From positions 124,001 to 188,000 of the forward strand of contig NZ_RCTZ02000002.1 of assembly GCF_003667315.2 (NCBI RefSeq): DNA of 64,000 nt, read 5' to 3'. Of the stretch, positions 8,139-16,943 are shown piece after piece. This stretch comes from Tropicibacter alexandrii (GTDB lineage Bacteria > Pseudomonadota > Alphaproteobacteria > Rhodobacterales > Rhodobacteraceae). How positions within the stretch are numbered: the stretch's first letter is position 1; each line of letters begins with the position of its first letter. The position numbers were made by a program, and so were the translations under genes. Under the pieces are notes generated by a model. The model was not told the origin of the DNA. It saw only the letters and a program-made list of their open reading frames with translations, and made no database searches.

Positions 8139-8786
8139 TCACTTGGCGCTTTCGGCCTTCTTCTTTTTCAGGGCTGCGAGCTTGGCCTTCAGCGCGCCCT
8201 TGCGACGGTTCTGATAGGCGGTGATGATCGGCAGCGAGATATGGTACATGACCATCGCCGCGATCAGGCCCGGGATGATGCCGCCGATCATGTAGGGGTA
8301 GAACACCTCGTCATAAAAGCGGATCAGGTGGCCCCACTCGGCCTCGCGCCCGGTGAACAGCGCCACGAGATTGTCCCACAAGTCGCTGCCTGCATTGAGA
8401 AATTTCTCAACCAGCCCGGCATGGTCCTCGTGCTTGGGGGCGCGCCCCTCCATGTCGAGCAGCCAGTAGCCGGTCTTCAGCGACACCACGCCGATCGGCA
8501 CATAGGTCAGCGGATTGCCGAAGAAGGTCGACAACAGCGCCGCCAGCACGTTGCCGCGCATCACCAGCGCCAGCACGGCGGCGACGATGAAATGCAACCC
8601 GTAGAACGGCGTGAAGGTGGTGAACACCCCGGCAAAGATGCCGCGGGCGATGCGATGCGGCGGGTCGGGCAGGCGGTTCAGGCGCAATCGGATGTAGCGC
8701 ACGGCGCGACCCCAGCCCCCGCGGGGCCAGAGCGCCTCGACCACGATCCGCCAGATCGGTCGTCTGTCGCGCCTCTTGAAGACCAC
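8139..8786 (-). CDS. DUF2062 domain membrane protein
   Basis: A 215-residue inner-membrane protein of the DUF2062 family. The diagnostic core is ARGIFAGVFTTFTPFYGLHFIVAAVLALVMRGN followed by STFFGNPLTYVPI. Two or three hydrophobic helices are evident, with a basic N-terminus and a very Lys/Ala-rich C-terminal tail. Function is unknown; some relatives are fused to glycosyltransferases. The gene follows rsh by 18 bases and precedes pdxJ, so it is probably read from the rpoZ-rsh promoter. Confidence 0.9.
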   Translation of the reverse strand: MVFKRRDRRPIWRIVVEALWPRGGWGRAVRYIRLRLNRLPDPPHRIARGIFAGVFTTFTPFYGLHFIVAAVLALVMRGNVLAALLSTFFGNPLTYVPIGVVSLKTGYWLLDMEGRAPKHEDHAGLVEKFLNAGSDLWDNLVALFTGREAEWGHLIRFYDEVFYPYMIGGIIPGLIAAMVMYHISLPIITAYQNRRKGALKAKLAALKKKKAESAK

Positions 8787-8804
8787 TGTCTTCCTTTCCT
8801 TACC

Positions 8805-10943
8805 TCATTCTGCCGCTGCCGGGATACTGGCGAGCGTTACATCGCGCCGCCTGTCGACCGAGGCCACGTGGGCCTCTGCCTCCAAAGCGGAAATGACCGA
8901 GTGCAGATGCTCGGCATCCCGCAGATCGATATCCACGATCAACCTATAGAAATCCGGTTTCCGGTCGGTGAATCGCAAGTCAGAGATATTGGCCTTGGCC
9001 TCTCCGATCAATGTGCAAATCCGTCCCAGTACCCCCGCATCGTTGCCGATGGTGAGTTCGAGAGACACCGTATAGACCGGCGGATGCGTGCCATCCGCCC
9101 ATTGCAGGTCGAGCCAGCGGTCCGGCATGTCCTCGAATTCCTCGAGCGCCTCGCAATCGATGGCATGCACCGCGACCCCTTTGCCGCGATGCGAGATGCC
9201 GACGATGCGCTCACCCGGCAGCGGCTGACAGCAGGGCGCGCGGTGGAAGGCCTGACCATGGGCAAGGCCTACGACGGCGCGTTTGGCTTCGACATCGCCT
9301 TCGGGGCCGATGGCAAGGTCCGGGTAGACCGACTGAACGACCTCGTTCGCGGTCACTTCGGCGGCGCCCAGCTGTGCCAGCAGGGTGTCCACCGATTCGA
9401 TCCGCAGCGTGCCAGCGGCCTTTTCCAGCACCTTGTCGGTGGCCTTCTTGCCGTGGCTTTCGAATGCCGCGCGGGCCAGTTCGTGCCCCAGTTTGACGAA
9501 ACGTTCCTTGTTCGCCTCGCGCAGGGCGCGGCGGATCGCGGTCTTGGCCTTGCTGGTCTGGGCGATGTCCAGCCATGTTGCCTGCGGCTGCTGACCCTCG
9601 GCGGTGATGATCTCGACCGACTGGCCATTCTTCAGCCGGGTCCACAGCGGCACGCGGATGCCATCCACCTTGGCGCCCACGCAGGCCGAGCCGATCCGGG
9701 TGTGGATCGCATAGGCATAGTCGAGCGGCGTCGCGCCCTTGGGCAGCTTGACCACGTCGCCCTTGGGGGTGAAGCAAAACACCTTGTCGGTATACATCTC
9801 CAGCTTGACCGCTTCGAGGAAGGCGTCGTGATCCTCCTCGGTGTCGAACTGTTCGGTCAGCCCCGCGATCCATTTCGTCGGATCGACGGCAAAGGGGTTT
9901 TCGGCGGGCGCACCGTCGCGATAGGACCAATGCGCGGCAACGCCGGTCTCGGCGACCTCGTGCATCTGGCGGGTCCGGATCTGCACCTCGACGCGCTTGC
10001 CGTCGCGCCCCGACACGGTGGTGTGGATCGAGCGGTAGCCGTTGGATTTCGGCTGGCTGATATAGTCCTTGAAGCGGCCCGGCACCGCCTTCCACCGCTG
10101 GTGGATCACGCCCAGCGTGGCATAACATTCGGCATCGGTGCGGGTGATGATGCGAAAGCCGTAGATGTCCGACAGGCGGGAAAAGCCGATCTTCTTTTCC
10201 TGCATCTTGCGCCAGATCGAATACGGCTTCTTCGCGCGGCCATAGACCTGCGCGTCGATATCCGCCTTTTCCAGCTCCGCGCGCATGTCGCCGGTGATCC
10301 GGTGGATCACGTCGCCGGTTTCCTTTTGCAAGGTGATGAAGCGGCGGATGATGCTGGACCGCCCCTCGGGGTTCAGCACGCGAAAGGCCAGATCCTCCAG
10401 CTCTTCGCGCATGTATTGCATGCCCATCCGCCCGGCGAGCGGCGCGTAGATGTCCATCGTCTCGCGCGCTTTCTGCACCTGCTTTTCCGGGCGCATGGAC
10501 CGGATCGTGCGCATGTTGTGCAGACGGTCGGCGAGCTTGACCAAAATCACCCGCAGGTCCTTGGACATGGCCATGAACAGCTTGCGGAAGTTCTCGGCCT
10601 GCTTGGTTTCGCTGCTCGACAGCTGGAGGTTGGTCAGCTTGGTCACGCCATCGACCAGATCGGCGACCTCGCGGCCAAACCGGTCCGCTACCTCGGTATA
10701 GGTGGACCGGGTATCTTCGATCGTGTCGTGCAGCAGGGCGGTGATGATGGTCGCATCGTCCAATTGCTGTTCCGTCAGGATGGCGGCGACGGCAACGGGG
10801 TGCGAAAAATAGGGTTCGCCCGACTTGCGGAACTGGCCCTCGTGCATCTCGCGGCCATAGTCATAGGCCGCGAGGATCAGCTTTTCATTGGTGCGCGGGT
10901 TGTAGTTGCGGACGAGGGCAACAAGATCCTCAGCTGCGATCAT
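8805..10943 (-). CDS. rsh: Bifunctional (p)ppGpp synthetase/hydrolase (RelA/SpoT family)
   Basis: A 712-residue long RSH protein controlling the stringent response. Domains in order: HD hydrolase (about residues 20-190, with YFSHPVAVAAIL and LLHDTIEDT), synthetase (about 230-340, with RLSDIYGFRIITRT), TGS (about 380-450, VFCFTPKGDVVKLPKGATPLDYAYAIHT), helical region, and a C-terminal ACT domain. The synthetase carries RFKD in GRFKDYISQPKSNGYRSIHT, the form seen in bifunctional enzymes rather than the acidic EFDD of synthetase-only RelA. It follows rpoZ by 16 bases, the same pairing as E. coli rpoZ-spoT. Confidence 0.96.
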   Translation of the reverse strand: MIAAEDLVALVRNYNPRTNEKLILAAYDYGREMHEGQFRKSGEPYFSHPVAVAAILTEQQLDDATIITALLHDTIEDTRSTYTEVADRFGREVADLVDGVTKLTNLQLSSSETKQAENFRKLFMAMSKDLRVILVKLADRLHNMRTIRSMRPEKQVQKARETMDIYAPLAGRMGMQYMREELEDLAFRVLNPEGRSSIIRRFITLQKETGDVIHRITGDMRAELEKADIDAQVYGRAKKPYSIWRKMQEKKIGFSRLSDIYGFRIITRTDAECYATLGVIHQRWKAVPGRFKDYISQPKSNGYRSIHTTVSGRDGKRVEVQIRTRQMHEVAETGVAAHWSYRDGAPAENPFAVDPTKWIAGLTEQFDTEEDHDAFLEAVKLEMYTDKVFCFTPKGDVVKLPKGATPLDYAYAIHTRIGSACVGAKVDGIRVPLWTRLKNGQSVEIITAEGQQPQATWLDIAQTSKAKTAIRRALREANKERFVKLGHELARAAFESHGKKATDKVLEKAAGTLRIESVDTLLAQLGAAEVTANEVVQSVYPDLAIGPEGDVEAKRAVVGLAHGQAFHRAPCCQPLPGERIVGISHRGKGVAVHAIDCEALEEFEDMPDRWLDLQWADGTHPPVYTVSLELTIGNDAGVLGRICTLIGEAKANISDLRFTDRKPDFYRLIVDIDLRDAEHLHSVISALEAEAHVASVDRRRDVTLASIPAAAE

Positions 10944-10959
10944 GATGCCCTGCTGGTCC

Positions 10960-11313
10960 TCAACCCTGTCCCTGTGCTTCCATCAGGGCGCGCAGGAGTT
11001 TTTCCTCGGACATGTCGTCCTCGGCGGGCTTGTCCTGCTCGGCGCCCATCAGCAGCGCCATGGCGTCGTCTTCGGGCTCGTCGACCTCGATTTGCGACTG
11101 GTTCGATTCGATCAGCCGCTCGCGCAGTTCGTCCGCCGACTGGGTTTCCTCGGCGATCTCGCGCAGGGCGACGACCGGGTTCTTGTCGTTGTCGCGGTCG
11201 ACCGTGATCGCTGCGCCAGCGGACACTTCGCGCGCACGATGCGCGGCGAGCATCACCAGCTCGAAGCGGTTCGGAACCTTGTCAACGCAATCTTCTACCG
11301 TCACGCGGGCCAT
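10960..11313 (-). CDS. rpoZ: DNA-directed RNA polymerase omega subunit
   Basis: A 117-residue omega subunit that aids RNA polymerase assembly and, with beta', forms a ppGpp site in some bacteria. The start [29 protein letters not shown] is diagnostic, and the acidic C-terminal extension is normal for alphaproteobacteria. It is directly upstream of rsh, linking the polymerase subunit with the alarmone enzyme. Confidence 0.96.
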   Translation of the reverse strand: MARVTVEDCVDKVPNRFELVMLAAHRAREVSAGAAITVDRDNDKNPVVALREIAEETQSADELRERLIESNQSQIEVDEPEDDAMALLMGAEQDKPAEDDMSEEKLLRALMEAQGQG

Positions 11314-11372
11314 ATGGTGTCACCTTGTCTCGGATGCATCAGAACGCGCTTTCTAACGCGACTCGGCAGGAT

Positions 11373-11948
11373 TTACAAGCGCATCCCGGTCAGCGGGACC
11401 GGCTCGTCGCGCAACTCTGGGGGCAGCGCAGCCAGCATATCTGCGACGGATTGACGCAATATTGGGTGAATCCAGCCCGGAGCGATGTCGTTCAGCGGCA
11501 CCAGCACGAACGCCCGGTCCTGCAAACGCGGATGCGGAAGGATCAGTTCACCGGGTGATTCGCGGGTTTGAAGCTCGGGTGCAAGGGTCCGCCAAGCCTC
11601 ATACGTGACGCGATCTGGCGTCACGTCCTCTCCGGCGGCGATCACGTCGAGGTCAAGTGACCGGCTGCCCCATCGCTGAATGCGTTGTCTGCCAAAGAAA
11701 TATTCCACTTCGTGCAGCTTTCCCAGCAATGACGCAGCACACCCGTCATAGGAGAGTGCAGCCGCCGCATTCACATAGTCGGGGCCGGCCCCCGCAGGGA
11801 AACATGGGGTTGCGAAATACCTGCTGACGCGCCGCAGCGTCACGTCAACGGAGGCGAGCTGGTGCAGGGCCGCGGTCAGGGTGTCGGACGGGTCGCCGTG
11901 GTCGGAGCCTAGATTGGACCCGAGGGCGATCAAGAATTCTTGTACCAT
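11373..11948 (-). CDS. folK: 2-amino-4-hydroxy-6-hydroxymethyldihydropteridine pyrophosphokinase
   Basis: A 191-residue HPPK of folate synthesis, which transfers pyrophosphate from ATP to 6-hydroxymethyl-dihydropterin. Recognisable parts are the N-terminal FLIALGSNLGSD, the VRRVSRYFATPCFPAGAGPDYVNAA segment, FGRQRIQRWGSRSLDLDVIAAG (with the RxxRWGxRxxDLDI signature), and LPHPRLQDRAFVLVPLNDIAP. It starts the long minus-strand block; an AT-rich 139-base gap separates it from the divergent NYN gene. Its end lies 59 bases before rpoZ. Confidence 0.94.
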   Translation of the reverse strand: MVQEFLIALGSNLGSDHGDPSDTLTAALHQLASVDVTLRRVSRYFATPCFPAGAGPDYVNAAAALSYDGCAASLLGKLHEVEYFFGRQRIQRWGSRSLDLDVIAAGEDVTPDRVTYEAWRTLAPELQTRESPGELILPHPRLQDRAFVLVPLNDIAPGWIHPILRQSVADMLAALPPELRDEPVPLTGMRL

Positions 11949-11987
11949 CGAGAGCGTTACGCTATCCTTAAGTATATAGTAGATTGG

Positions 11988-12015
11988 TTGAAACGCGTGC
12001 CAGAATGTTTATTCT
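11988..12015 (+). promoter_or_regulatory. Candidate sigma-70-type promoter for the NYN gene
   Basis: TTGAAA (11988-11993) and TATTCT (12010-12015) are spaced by 16 bases in an unusually AT-rich stretch 73 bases before the NYN start codon. This is a pattern match only. Confidence 0.3.
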
Positions 12016-12070
12016 CTGGCCCTCAGGTCGCATTTCTAACCCACTCACGGATTTTCGGCGACCGATTTGT

Positions 12071-12087
12071 AAGAAAGGAAATTTCTT
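12071..12087 (+). promoter_or_regulatory. A/U-rich hairpin enclosing the NYN gene ribosome-binding site
   Basis: AAGAAA (12071-12076) pairs with TTTCTT (12082-12087) around a GGAAA loop, and the ATG follows immediately. The Shine-Dalgarno purines are therefore split between stem and loop. A weak all-A/U-and-one-GC stem like this could melt with temperature, but no known thermometer class is matched. Confidence 0.35.
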
Positions 12088-12663
12088 ATGTTTTACAAGG
12101 ACGAACGGCTCGCGCTGTTCATCGATGGGTCGAACCTTTACGCGGCCGCGAAGGCGCTGGGCTTCGATATCGATTACAAGCTTCTCCGGCAGGAATTCGC
12201 GCGACGCGGCAAGATGGTGCGCGCCTTCTACTACACGGCGTTGCTGGAGAATGACGAGTACTCGCCCATTCGCCCTCTGGTTGACTGGCTGCACTACAAC
12301 GGTTTCACCATGGTGACCAAACCGGCCAAGGAATACACCGACAGCCAAGGCCGACGTAAGGTCAAGGGCAACATGGATATCGAACTGACCGTCGATGCCA
12401 TGGAACTGGCCCCCCGCGTCGATCACATCGTGCTGTTCTCGGGCGATGGCGATTTCCGTCCGCTGGTCGAAAGCCTGCAACGTCAGGGCGTGCGCGTCTC
12501 GGTGGTTTCGACCATCCGCAGCCAGCCGCCGATGATCGCCGATGAGCTGCGTCGTCAAGCTGATAATTTTATCGAGCTCGACGAACTGCGCGAAGTCATC
12601 GGGCGCCCGCCGCGCGAACAGCAGGTGGAGCGCAATTTCGAGGTTGCCTCGAACAACGGCTGA
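12088..12663 (+). CDS. NYN domain (LabA/DUF88-type) protein
   Basis: A 191-residue protein with a PIN-like NYN domain over most of its length: the first acidic motif is ALFIDGSNLYAAAK, the second VKGNMDIELTVDAME and the third HIVLFSGDGDFRPLVESLQRQGVRVSV, giving the clustered Asp residues of a metal-dependent RNase fold. LabA/MARF1-type NYN proteins act on RNA; the substrate here is unknown. The C-terminal 35 residues (FIELDELREVIGRP ...) are polar. The upstream region is AT-rich with a possible promoter and a hairpin around the ribosome-binding site. It is divergent from folK and stands alone. Confidence 0.9.
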   Translation: MFYKDERLALFIDGSNLYAAAKALGFDIDYKLLRQEFARRGKMVRAFYYTALLENDEYSPIRPLVDWLHYNGFTMVTKPAKEYTDSQGRRKVKGNMDIELTVDAMELAPRVDHIVLFSGDGDFRPLVESLQRQGVRVSVVSTIRSQPPMIADELRRQADNFIELDELREVIGRPPREQQVERNFEVASNNG

Positions 12664-12716
12664 ACCGGTCTGCGGACGTGAGGGGATACGCGTCTTGACG
12701 ACCGGCAAGGGGATGA

Positions 12717-13154
12717 ATGATGGGTGAGGCCGCCGCTTTGGGCGGCCTTTTCCTTGCCGCCTTCGGGGCGGCGACGGTGCTGCCCTTCCAGTCGGAAATC
12801 GTCTTTGCGGCGATGCAGATCGGCGGCGCATGGCCGGTCTGGCTGCTGGTCGTCGTGGCCAGCATCGGCAATACGCTGGGCTCTTGCGTGAACTACGCGA
12901 TGGGGCGCGCGGCCGAACGTTACCGCGACCGCCGCTGGTTCCCGGCCAACGAGGCGCAACTCGCGCGCGCCCAAGCGTGGTACGGACGGTGGGGTGTCTG
13001 GACGCTGCTGCTGTCCTGGGCGCCCTTGGGCGACGCGATCACCTTGATCGCGGGTATCATGCGCACGCCCGTGTGGCTGTTCGTGGCGCTGGTCGGCTTT
13101 GCCAAGACGGTGCGGTACATCGTCTTTGCCGCGCTGACGGCGGGGTTCCTTTAA
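12717..13154 (+). CDS. YqaA/DedA-like small membrane protein
   Basis: A 145-residue inner-membrane protein of the YqaA branch of the DedA/SNARE-associated superfamily. The [26 protein letters not shown] start, the [19 protein letters not shown] motif and the re-entrant-type [19 protein letters not shown] segment are characteristic. DedA relatives affect lipid and membrane homeostasis; the specific role is unknown. Two adjacent ATG codons (12717 and 12720) follow an AAGGGG ribosome-binding site, so the true start is uncertain by one codon. Its TAA stop overlaps the TAA of the opposing cytochrome gene by two bases. Confidence 0.86.
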   Translation: MMGEAAALGGLFLAAFGAATVLPFQSEIVFAAMQIGGAWPVWLLVVVASIGNTLGSCVNYAMGRAAERYRDRRWFPANEAQLARAQAWYGRWGVWTLLLSWAPLGDAITLIAGIMRTPVWLFVALVGFAKTVRYIVFAALTAGFL

Positions 13155-13576
13155 TCCGGCGACACCGCGTTCATGTTGTCATGCATCTCGATGATTTCGT
13201 CGGGCCAAGTGCTTTTGATATAGCCGAGCACGTTGAGGATCTCGTCCGGGCTCAGCACTTCGCCAAAGCCCATCATGTTCGATTTGTACCCGCCGCCGAT
13301 CAGCCGTTCGGAGCCAAGCGTAACGATCTGCACCAGCAGGGCGTCGCGATGGTGCCATGTATGCCCGGTCTCGTCATGCGGTGGGGCAGGCAGATAGCCG
13401 TCCGCGTCGGCGACGCGCCAGTCGGGCTCGCCTTCCAGCCGGGCGCCATGGCAGGCGGCGCAATGCTCGGCATAGATCTCCTCTCCGGCGGCCACTGCGG
13501 CAGGGTCGTCATAAGGCAGGATGCCTTGCGCCCATGCCGGGCTGCCCATCGCCACCAAAGCCAGAACCAATCGCAT
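13151..13576 (-). CDS. Periplasmic monohaem cytochrome c
   Basis: A 141-residue class I cytochrome c: signal peptide [16 protein letters not shown], haem-binding CAACH, and a methionine axial ligand candidate in [12 protein letters not shown], followed by the final helix [15 protein letters not shown]. It probably shuttles electrons in the periplasm; the partner is unknown. A GGGAGG ribosome-binding site lies 6 bases before the ATG at 13576 but directly against an upstream in-frame ATG (13582), so 13576 is preferred. It is divergent from ispH and convergent with yqaA. Confidence 0.87.
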   Translation of the reverse strand: MRLVLALVAMGSPAWAQGILPYDDPAAVAAGEEIYAEHCAACHGARLEGEPDWRVADADGYLPAPPHDETGHTWHHRDALLVQIVTLGSERLIGGGYKSNMMGFGEVLSPDEILNVLGYIKSTWPDEIIEMHDNMNAVSPD

Positions 13577-13702
13577 GCGCATCCTCCCGCTGTCGTTGCG
13601 CGTCACATAGTCCGGTCCGCCTGCCGAAAGGCAAGTCACGAAACCGTAGGGCTGGACGCACGCGCCCCGAGCGCTTACCTGAGGCGCCAAAGGAGACGCG
13701 CC

Positions 13703-14647
13703 ATGACCCCTCTGACCCTGTACCTCGCCGCTCCGCGCGGCTTTTGCGCCGGTGTCGACCGCGCCATCAAGATCGTCGAGATGGCGTTGGAGAAATGGGG
13801 CGCGCCGGTCTATGTCCGTCACGAGATCGTCCATAACAAATTCGTCGTCGACGACCTGCGGGCCAAGGGCGCGGTGTTTGTCGAGGAACTGGACGAATGC
13901 CCTGTCGACCGCCCGGTGATCTTCTCGGCCCATGGCGTGCCCAAGGCCGTCCCCGCCGAGGCTGCGCGCCGCGAGATGGTCTATGTCGATGCGACCTGCC
14001 CCCTGGTGTCCAAGGTCCATATGGAGGCGACGCGCCACCATGAGCGCGGCCTTCAGATCGTGATGATCGGCCATCAGGGCCACCCCGAAACCATCGGGAC
14101 GATGGGCCAGCTGCCGCAGGGCGAGGTGGTGCTGGTCGAAACCGTGGCCGACGTGGCCACGCTGGAGGTCCGCGACCCCGAAAGGCTCGCCTATGTCACC
14201 CAGACGACCCTGTCGGTGGATGACACCTCGGACGTTGTTGCGGCCTTGCAGGCGCGCTTCCCGGCCATTGTCGGCCCCCACAAGGAAGACATCTGCTACG
14301 CCACCACCAACCGTCAGGAGGCGGTCAAGGCGATCGCCCCGAAATCCGACGCCCTTTTGGTGGTCGGCGCACCCAACTCGTCGAATTCCCGCCGCCTCGT
14401 CGAGGTCGCCTCGCGCGCCGGCTGCAACTATGCGCAACTCGTGCAGCGCGCGAGCGATATCGACTGGCGAGCGCTGGACGGCATAAAAAGCGTCGGCATC
14501 ACCGCGGGCGCCTCCGCCCCCGAAGTGCTGATCAACGAGGTCATCGACGCCTTCCGAAGCCGCTATGACGTTGCCGTCGAGATGGTCGAAACCGCGCAGG
14601 AAAACGTCGAGTTCAAGGTCCCCCGCGTGCTCCGCGAACCAGCCTGA
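13703..14647 (+). CDS. ispH: 4-hydroxy-3-methylbut-2-enyl diphosphate reductase
   Basis: A 314-residue IspH, the last enzyme of the MEP isoprenoid pathway, making IPP and DMAPP from HMBPP. The three [4Fe-4S] cysteines are present in [22 protein letters not shown] and ICYATTNRQ, with conserved [11 protein letters not shown] and [15 protein letters not shown]. An AAGGAG ribosome-binding site is well placed before the ATG at 13703. A long frame open upstream of this ATG has no ispH homology and is an artefact. The gene is divergent from the cytochrome c gene and is followed by a type iii repeat. Confidence 0.97.
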   Translation: MTPLTLYLAAPRGFCAGVDRAIKIVEMALEKWGAPVYVRHEIVHNKFVVDDLRAKGAVFVEELDECPVDRPVIFSAHGVPKAVPAEAARREMVYVDATCPLVSKVHMEATRHHERGLQIVMIGHQGHPETIGTMGQLPQGEVVLVETVADVATLEVRDPERLAYVTQTTLSVDDTSDVVAALQARFPAIVGPHKEDICYATTNRQEAVKAIAPKSDALLVVGAPNSSNSRRLVEVASRAGCNYAQLVQRASDIDWRALDGIKSVGITAGASAPEVLINEVIDAFRSRYDVAVEMVETAQENVEFKVPRVLREPA

Positions 14648-14680
14648 CGGGCCAAGACCCCGTCATCTTGGCTTGCCATG

Positions 14681-14740
14681 GTTTCTTCTGGCTGCAAATA
14701 CCGCGGGGGAGGCGCGTCAGCGCCGGGAGCAGCGCCCCCA
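14681..14740 (+). repeat. TTCTTCTGGC/AAATACC repeat family, copy 1
   Basis: The element starts GTTTCTTCTGGC, has AAATACCGCGGGG after a short variable part, and ends in a GGCGC...GCGCC/GGGGGC-type stem region. It lies between ispH and the DUF3429 gene on the same strand. Copies 2 and 3 are at 32391 and 36531 (inverted). Confidence 0.75.
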
Positions 14741-14776
14741 AACCCGTCCAACGCCCGCGTCCCGCCGGAGGAAACC

Positions 14777-15229
14777 ATGACCCAGATCCCCCGTTCCGCC
14801 CTGATCCTCGGCCTCGCCGGGGTGATCCCCTTTGCATGGGGCGCGCTGACCGTCTTGTCAGACGGGCTCGCCCAGTTCAGCGTCCAGACGCTCGGCCCAC
14901 GCTTCACCGGGCCCTATGTCCAGCTATTCTATGGCGCGGTGATCCTGTCCTTCATGTCCGGGGTGCTTTGGGGCTTTGCCACCAAGGTCACGGGCAAACA
15001 GGCGGCGACGGGCTATGCGCTGTCGGTGGTGCCCGCGCTTTGGGCGTTCTTCATGACCGGCGGCGGGCCGACGAGCGCGGGGATGAACCTGATCTTCGGC
15101 TTTCTGGGCCTTCTGGTGCTGGACTGGCAGTTCTGGCGTTGGGGGCTGGCGCCGAAATGGTGGATGCACCTGCGCGTGCTGCTGAGCGCGCTGGTCGTGA
15201 TCTGCCTTGCCATCGGGGTGATCTGGTGA
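14777..15229 (+). CDS. DUF3429 small membrane protein
   Basis: A 150-residue protein with four to five hydrophobic helices ([90 protein letters not shown]), fitting DUF3429, a family of bacterial and mitochondrial membrane proteins with no assigned activity. The GGAGG ribosome-binding site 8 bases upstream supports the ATG at 14777. Its stop overlaps the GTG start of the methyltransferase gene (GTGA), which indicates translational coupling through to rnhA. Confidence 0.82.
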   Translation: MTQIPRSALILGLAGVIPFAWGALTVLSDGLAQFSVQTLGPRFTGPYVQLFYGAVILSFMSGVLWGFATKVTGKQAATGYALSVVPALWAFFMTGGGPTSAGMNLIFGFLGLLVLDWQFWRWGLAPKWWMHLRVLLSALVVICLAIGVIW

Positions 15230-15828
15230 CCGACCGGCAGACGCTCGATGTCTACGACGCCCGCGCGGGCGACTATGCAAAGACGCTTGGCGCCGATCCG
15301 GCGACCGCGCCGTCGCTGAGCGCTTTCGTCGCGGCGCTGCCCGACGGCGCGCGGGTGCTTGACCTTGGCTGTGGTCCCGGCATATGGGCGGCGGCGATGG
15401 CGCAGGCGGGGTGCCGGGTCGATGCGACGGATGCCTCGCAAGCCATGGTGGATCTGGCCGCGCGACAGCCCGGCGTGACCGCATGGCAGGCCAGCTTCGA
15501 GGATCTGGACGCCGAGGCGCAGTATGACGGCATCTGGGCCAATTTCAGCCTGCTGCACGCATCCCGGGACGCGATGCCGGGCCATCTGGCCCGCATTGCG
15601 CGTGCCTTGAAACCCGGCGGGTTGCTGCATATCGGCCTCAAGGAAGGGCAGGGCGCGGCGCGCGACAGCCTTGGCCGCTTCTACACCTACTACACGGTCG
15701 AGGAGGTGACGCCGATGCTGCGCGACGCGGGCCTGACCGCTGGCCCGGCGCGGCACGGGGCGGACAAGGGGCTTGACGGCGCGGTCGCACCTTGGTTCAC
15801 GCTGACCGCCACGAAGGAGGGGTCATGA
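15226..15828 (+). CDS. Class I SAM-dependent methyltransferase
   Basis: A 200-residue methyltransferase with GTG start. Motif I is [19 protein letters not shown], the acidic post-I residue is in [16 protein letters not shown], and motif III is [18 protein letters not shown]. The substrate is unknown; the C-terminal [19 protein letters not shown] is typical of small-molecule methyltransferases of the Methyltransf_25/11 type. It overlaps DUF3429 upstream (GTGA) and rnhA downstream (ATGA), so the three are one translational unit. Confidence 0.9.
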   Translation: MTDRQTLDVYDARAGDYAKTLGADPATAPSLSAFVAALPDGARVLDLGCGPGIWAAAMAQAGCRVDATDASQAMVDLAARQPGVTAWQASFEDLDAEAQYDGIWANFSLLHASRDAMPGHLARIARALKPGGLLHIGLKEGQGAARDSLGRFYTYYTVEEVTPMLRDAGLTAGPARHGADKGLDGAVAPWFTLTATKEGS

Positions 15829-16283
15829 CCGATCTATATGCCTATACGGACGGAGCCTGCTCCGGCAATCCCGGTCCCGGTGGTTGGGGCGCGCTGCTGC
15901 AAGCCAAGGACGGCGAGACCGTCGTCAAGGAACGCGAACTGTCCGGCGGCGAGGCCGCGACCACCAACAACCGGATGGAACTGCTCGCCGCGATCAACGC
16001 GCTGGAAAGCCTCAAGCGGTCCACCCGGATCACGGTCGTCACCGACAGCGCCTATGTGAAGAATGGTGTCACCGGCTGGATTCACGGCTGGAAGCGCAAC
16101 GGCTGGAAGACCGCCGCGAAGAAGCCGGTCAAGAATGTCGAACTGTGGCAACGGCTTGACGAGGCGCAGGCACGCCACGATGTCACGTGGGAATGGGTCA
16201 AGGGGCATGCGGGCCACCCCGAAAACGAACGCGCGGACGAGCTGGCCCGCGCTGGCATGGCCCCCTTCAAGAAGGGCGCCTGA
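15825..16283 (+). CDS. rnhA: Ribonuclease HI
   Basis: A 152-residue RNase HI that removes RNA from RNA-DNA hybrids. The DEDD active site is intact: Asp in [16 protein letters not shown], Glu in [10 protein letters not shown], Asp in [19 protein letters not shown], and the last Asp in ERADELA; the basic handle region [15 protein letters not shown] is also there. ATG at 15825 follows AAGGAGG and overlaps the methyltransferase stop (ATGA). The TRIC gene follows four bases after its stop. Confidence 0.97.
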   Translation: MTDLYAYTDGACSGNPGPGGWGALLQAKDGETVVKERELSGGEAATTNNRMELLAAINALESLKRSTRITVVTDSAYVKNGVTGWIHGWKRNGWKTAAKKPVKNVELWQRLDEAQARHDVTWEWVKGHAGHPENERADELARAGMAPFKKGA

Positions 16284-16287
16284 GACC

Positions 16288-16911
16288 GTGCCTCTGGTCC
16301 AGTTGCTCGACTATGCCTCGGTGCTGATCTTCGCGCTGACCGGCGCTCTGGTGGCCAGCCGGGCGCAGCTGGACCTGATCGGGTTTGCTTTCTTCGCCTG
16401 CCTGACCGGGGTCGGCGGCGGCACGCTGCGCGACGTGCTGCTGGACCGCAACCCGGTCTTCTGGATCGGCAATCCAACCTACCTGCTGGTGGGCTGCGGG
16501 GCGGCAATCGCGGTGTTCTTCACCGCGCACCGGTTGGAAAGCCGATATACCGCGATCCTCTGGCTGGACGCGCTCGCACTGGGCGTGGCTGTCGCGGCGG
16601 GGTCCTCCATCGCGGCGGGGTTGGACCACCACCCGATCATCGTTCTGGTCATGGGCATTGCGACGGGCTGTGCCGGTGGCTTGGCGCGCGACGTCGTGGC
16701 GAACGAAGTGCCGCTGGTGCTGAAACAGGGTGAGCTTTACGTGACCTGCGCGCTGGCGGGGTCGCTGGCGACGGTGGGCGCGCAGGTGCTGGACCTGTCG
16801 CCCGCCATCGGGGCCGTCACCTGCGCGGCGGTGACGTTCGGCCTGCGCGCCGGGTCCATCGGACTGGGGTGGCGCTTGCCCGTCTACAAGCCAAGGCCGC
16901 CGCGCATGTGA
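16288..16911 (+). CDS. Trimeric intracellular cation channel (TRIC/UPF0126) family protein
   Basis: A 207-residue protein with seven predicted helices in two related halves, each with a glycine-rich turn: GVGGGTLRDVLLDRNPVFWI in the first and GCAGGLARDVVANEVPLVL in the second, the signature of bacterial TRIC homologues, which form potassium-permeable trimers. The GTG start at 16288 lies just after the rnhA stop; no ATG gives a better N-terminus. It ends 6 bases before a 26-bp palindrome and is convergent with the PatB gene. Confidence 0.86.
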   Translation: MPLVQLLDYASVLIFALTGALVASRAQLDLIGFAFFACLTGVGGGTLRDVLLDRNPVFWIGNPTYLLVGCGAAIAVFFTAHRLESRYTAILWLDALALGVAVAAGSSIAAGLDHHPIIVLVMGIATGCAGGLARDVVANEVPLVLKQGELYVTCALAGSLATVGAQVLDLSPAIGAVTCAAVTFGLRAGSIGLGWRLPVYKPRPPRM

Positions 16912-16917
16912 CATGGG

Positions 16918-16943
16918 GTAGGATGGGTGATCACCCATCCTAC
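16918..16943. repeat. 26-bp palindrome family, copy 2 (perfect)
   Basis: A perfect palindrome of half-site GTAGGATGGGTGA. It lies between two convergent genes, and its CTAC end, read on the minus strand as GTAG, supplies the TAG stop codon of the PatB gene (16942-16940). Confidence 0.95.

Noticed and set aside
8241-11207. 988-codon open frame antisense to rsh and rpoZ
   Set aside because: Same cause: antisense shadow of a long GC-rich gene with complete motifs on the minus strand.
12830-14647. Fusion of a YqaA-region frame with ispH
   Set aside because: The frame upstream of 13703 is an open shadow; ispH has its own AAGGAG site and starts at the usual residue.
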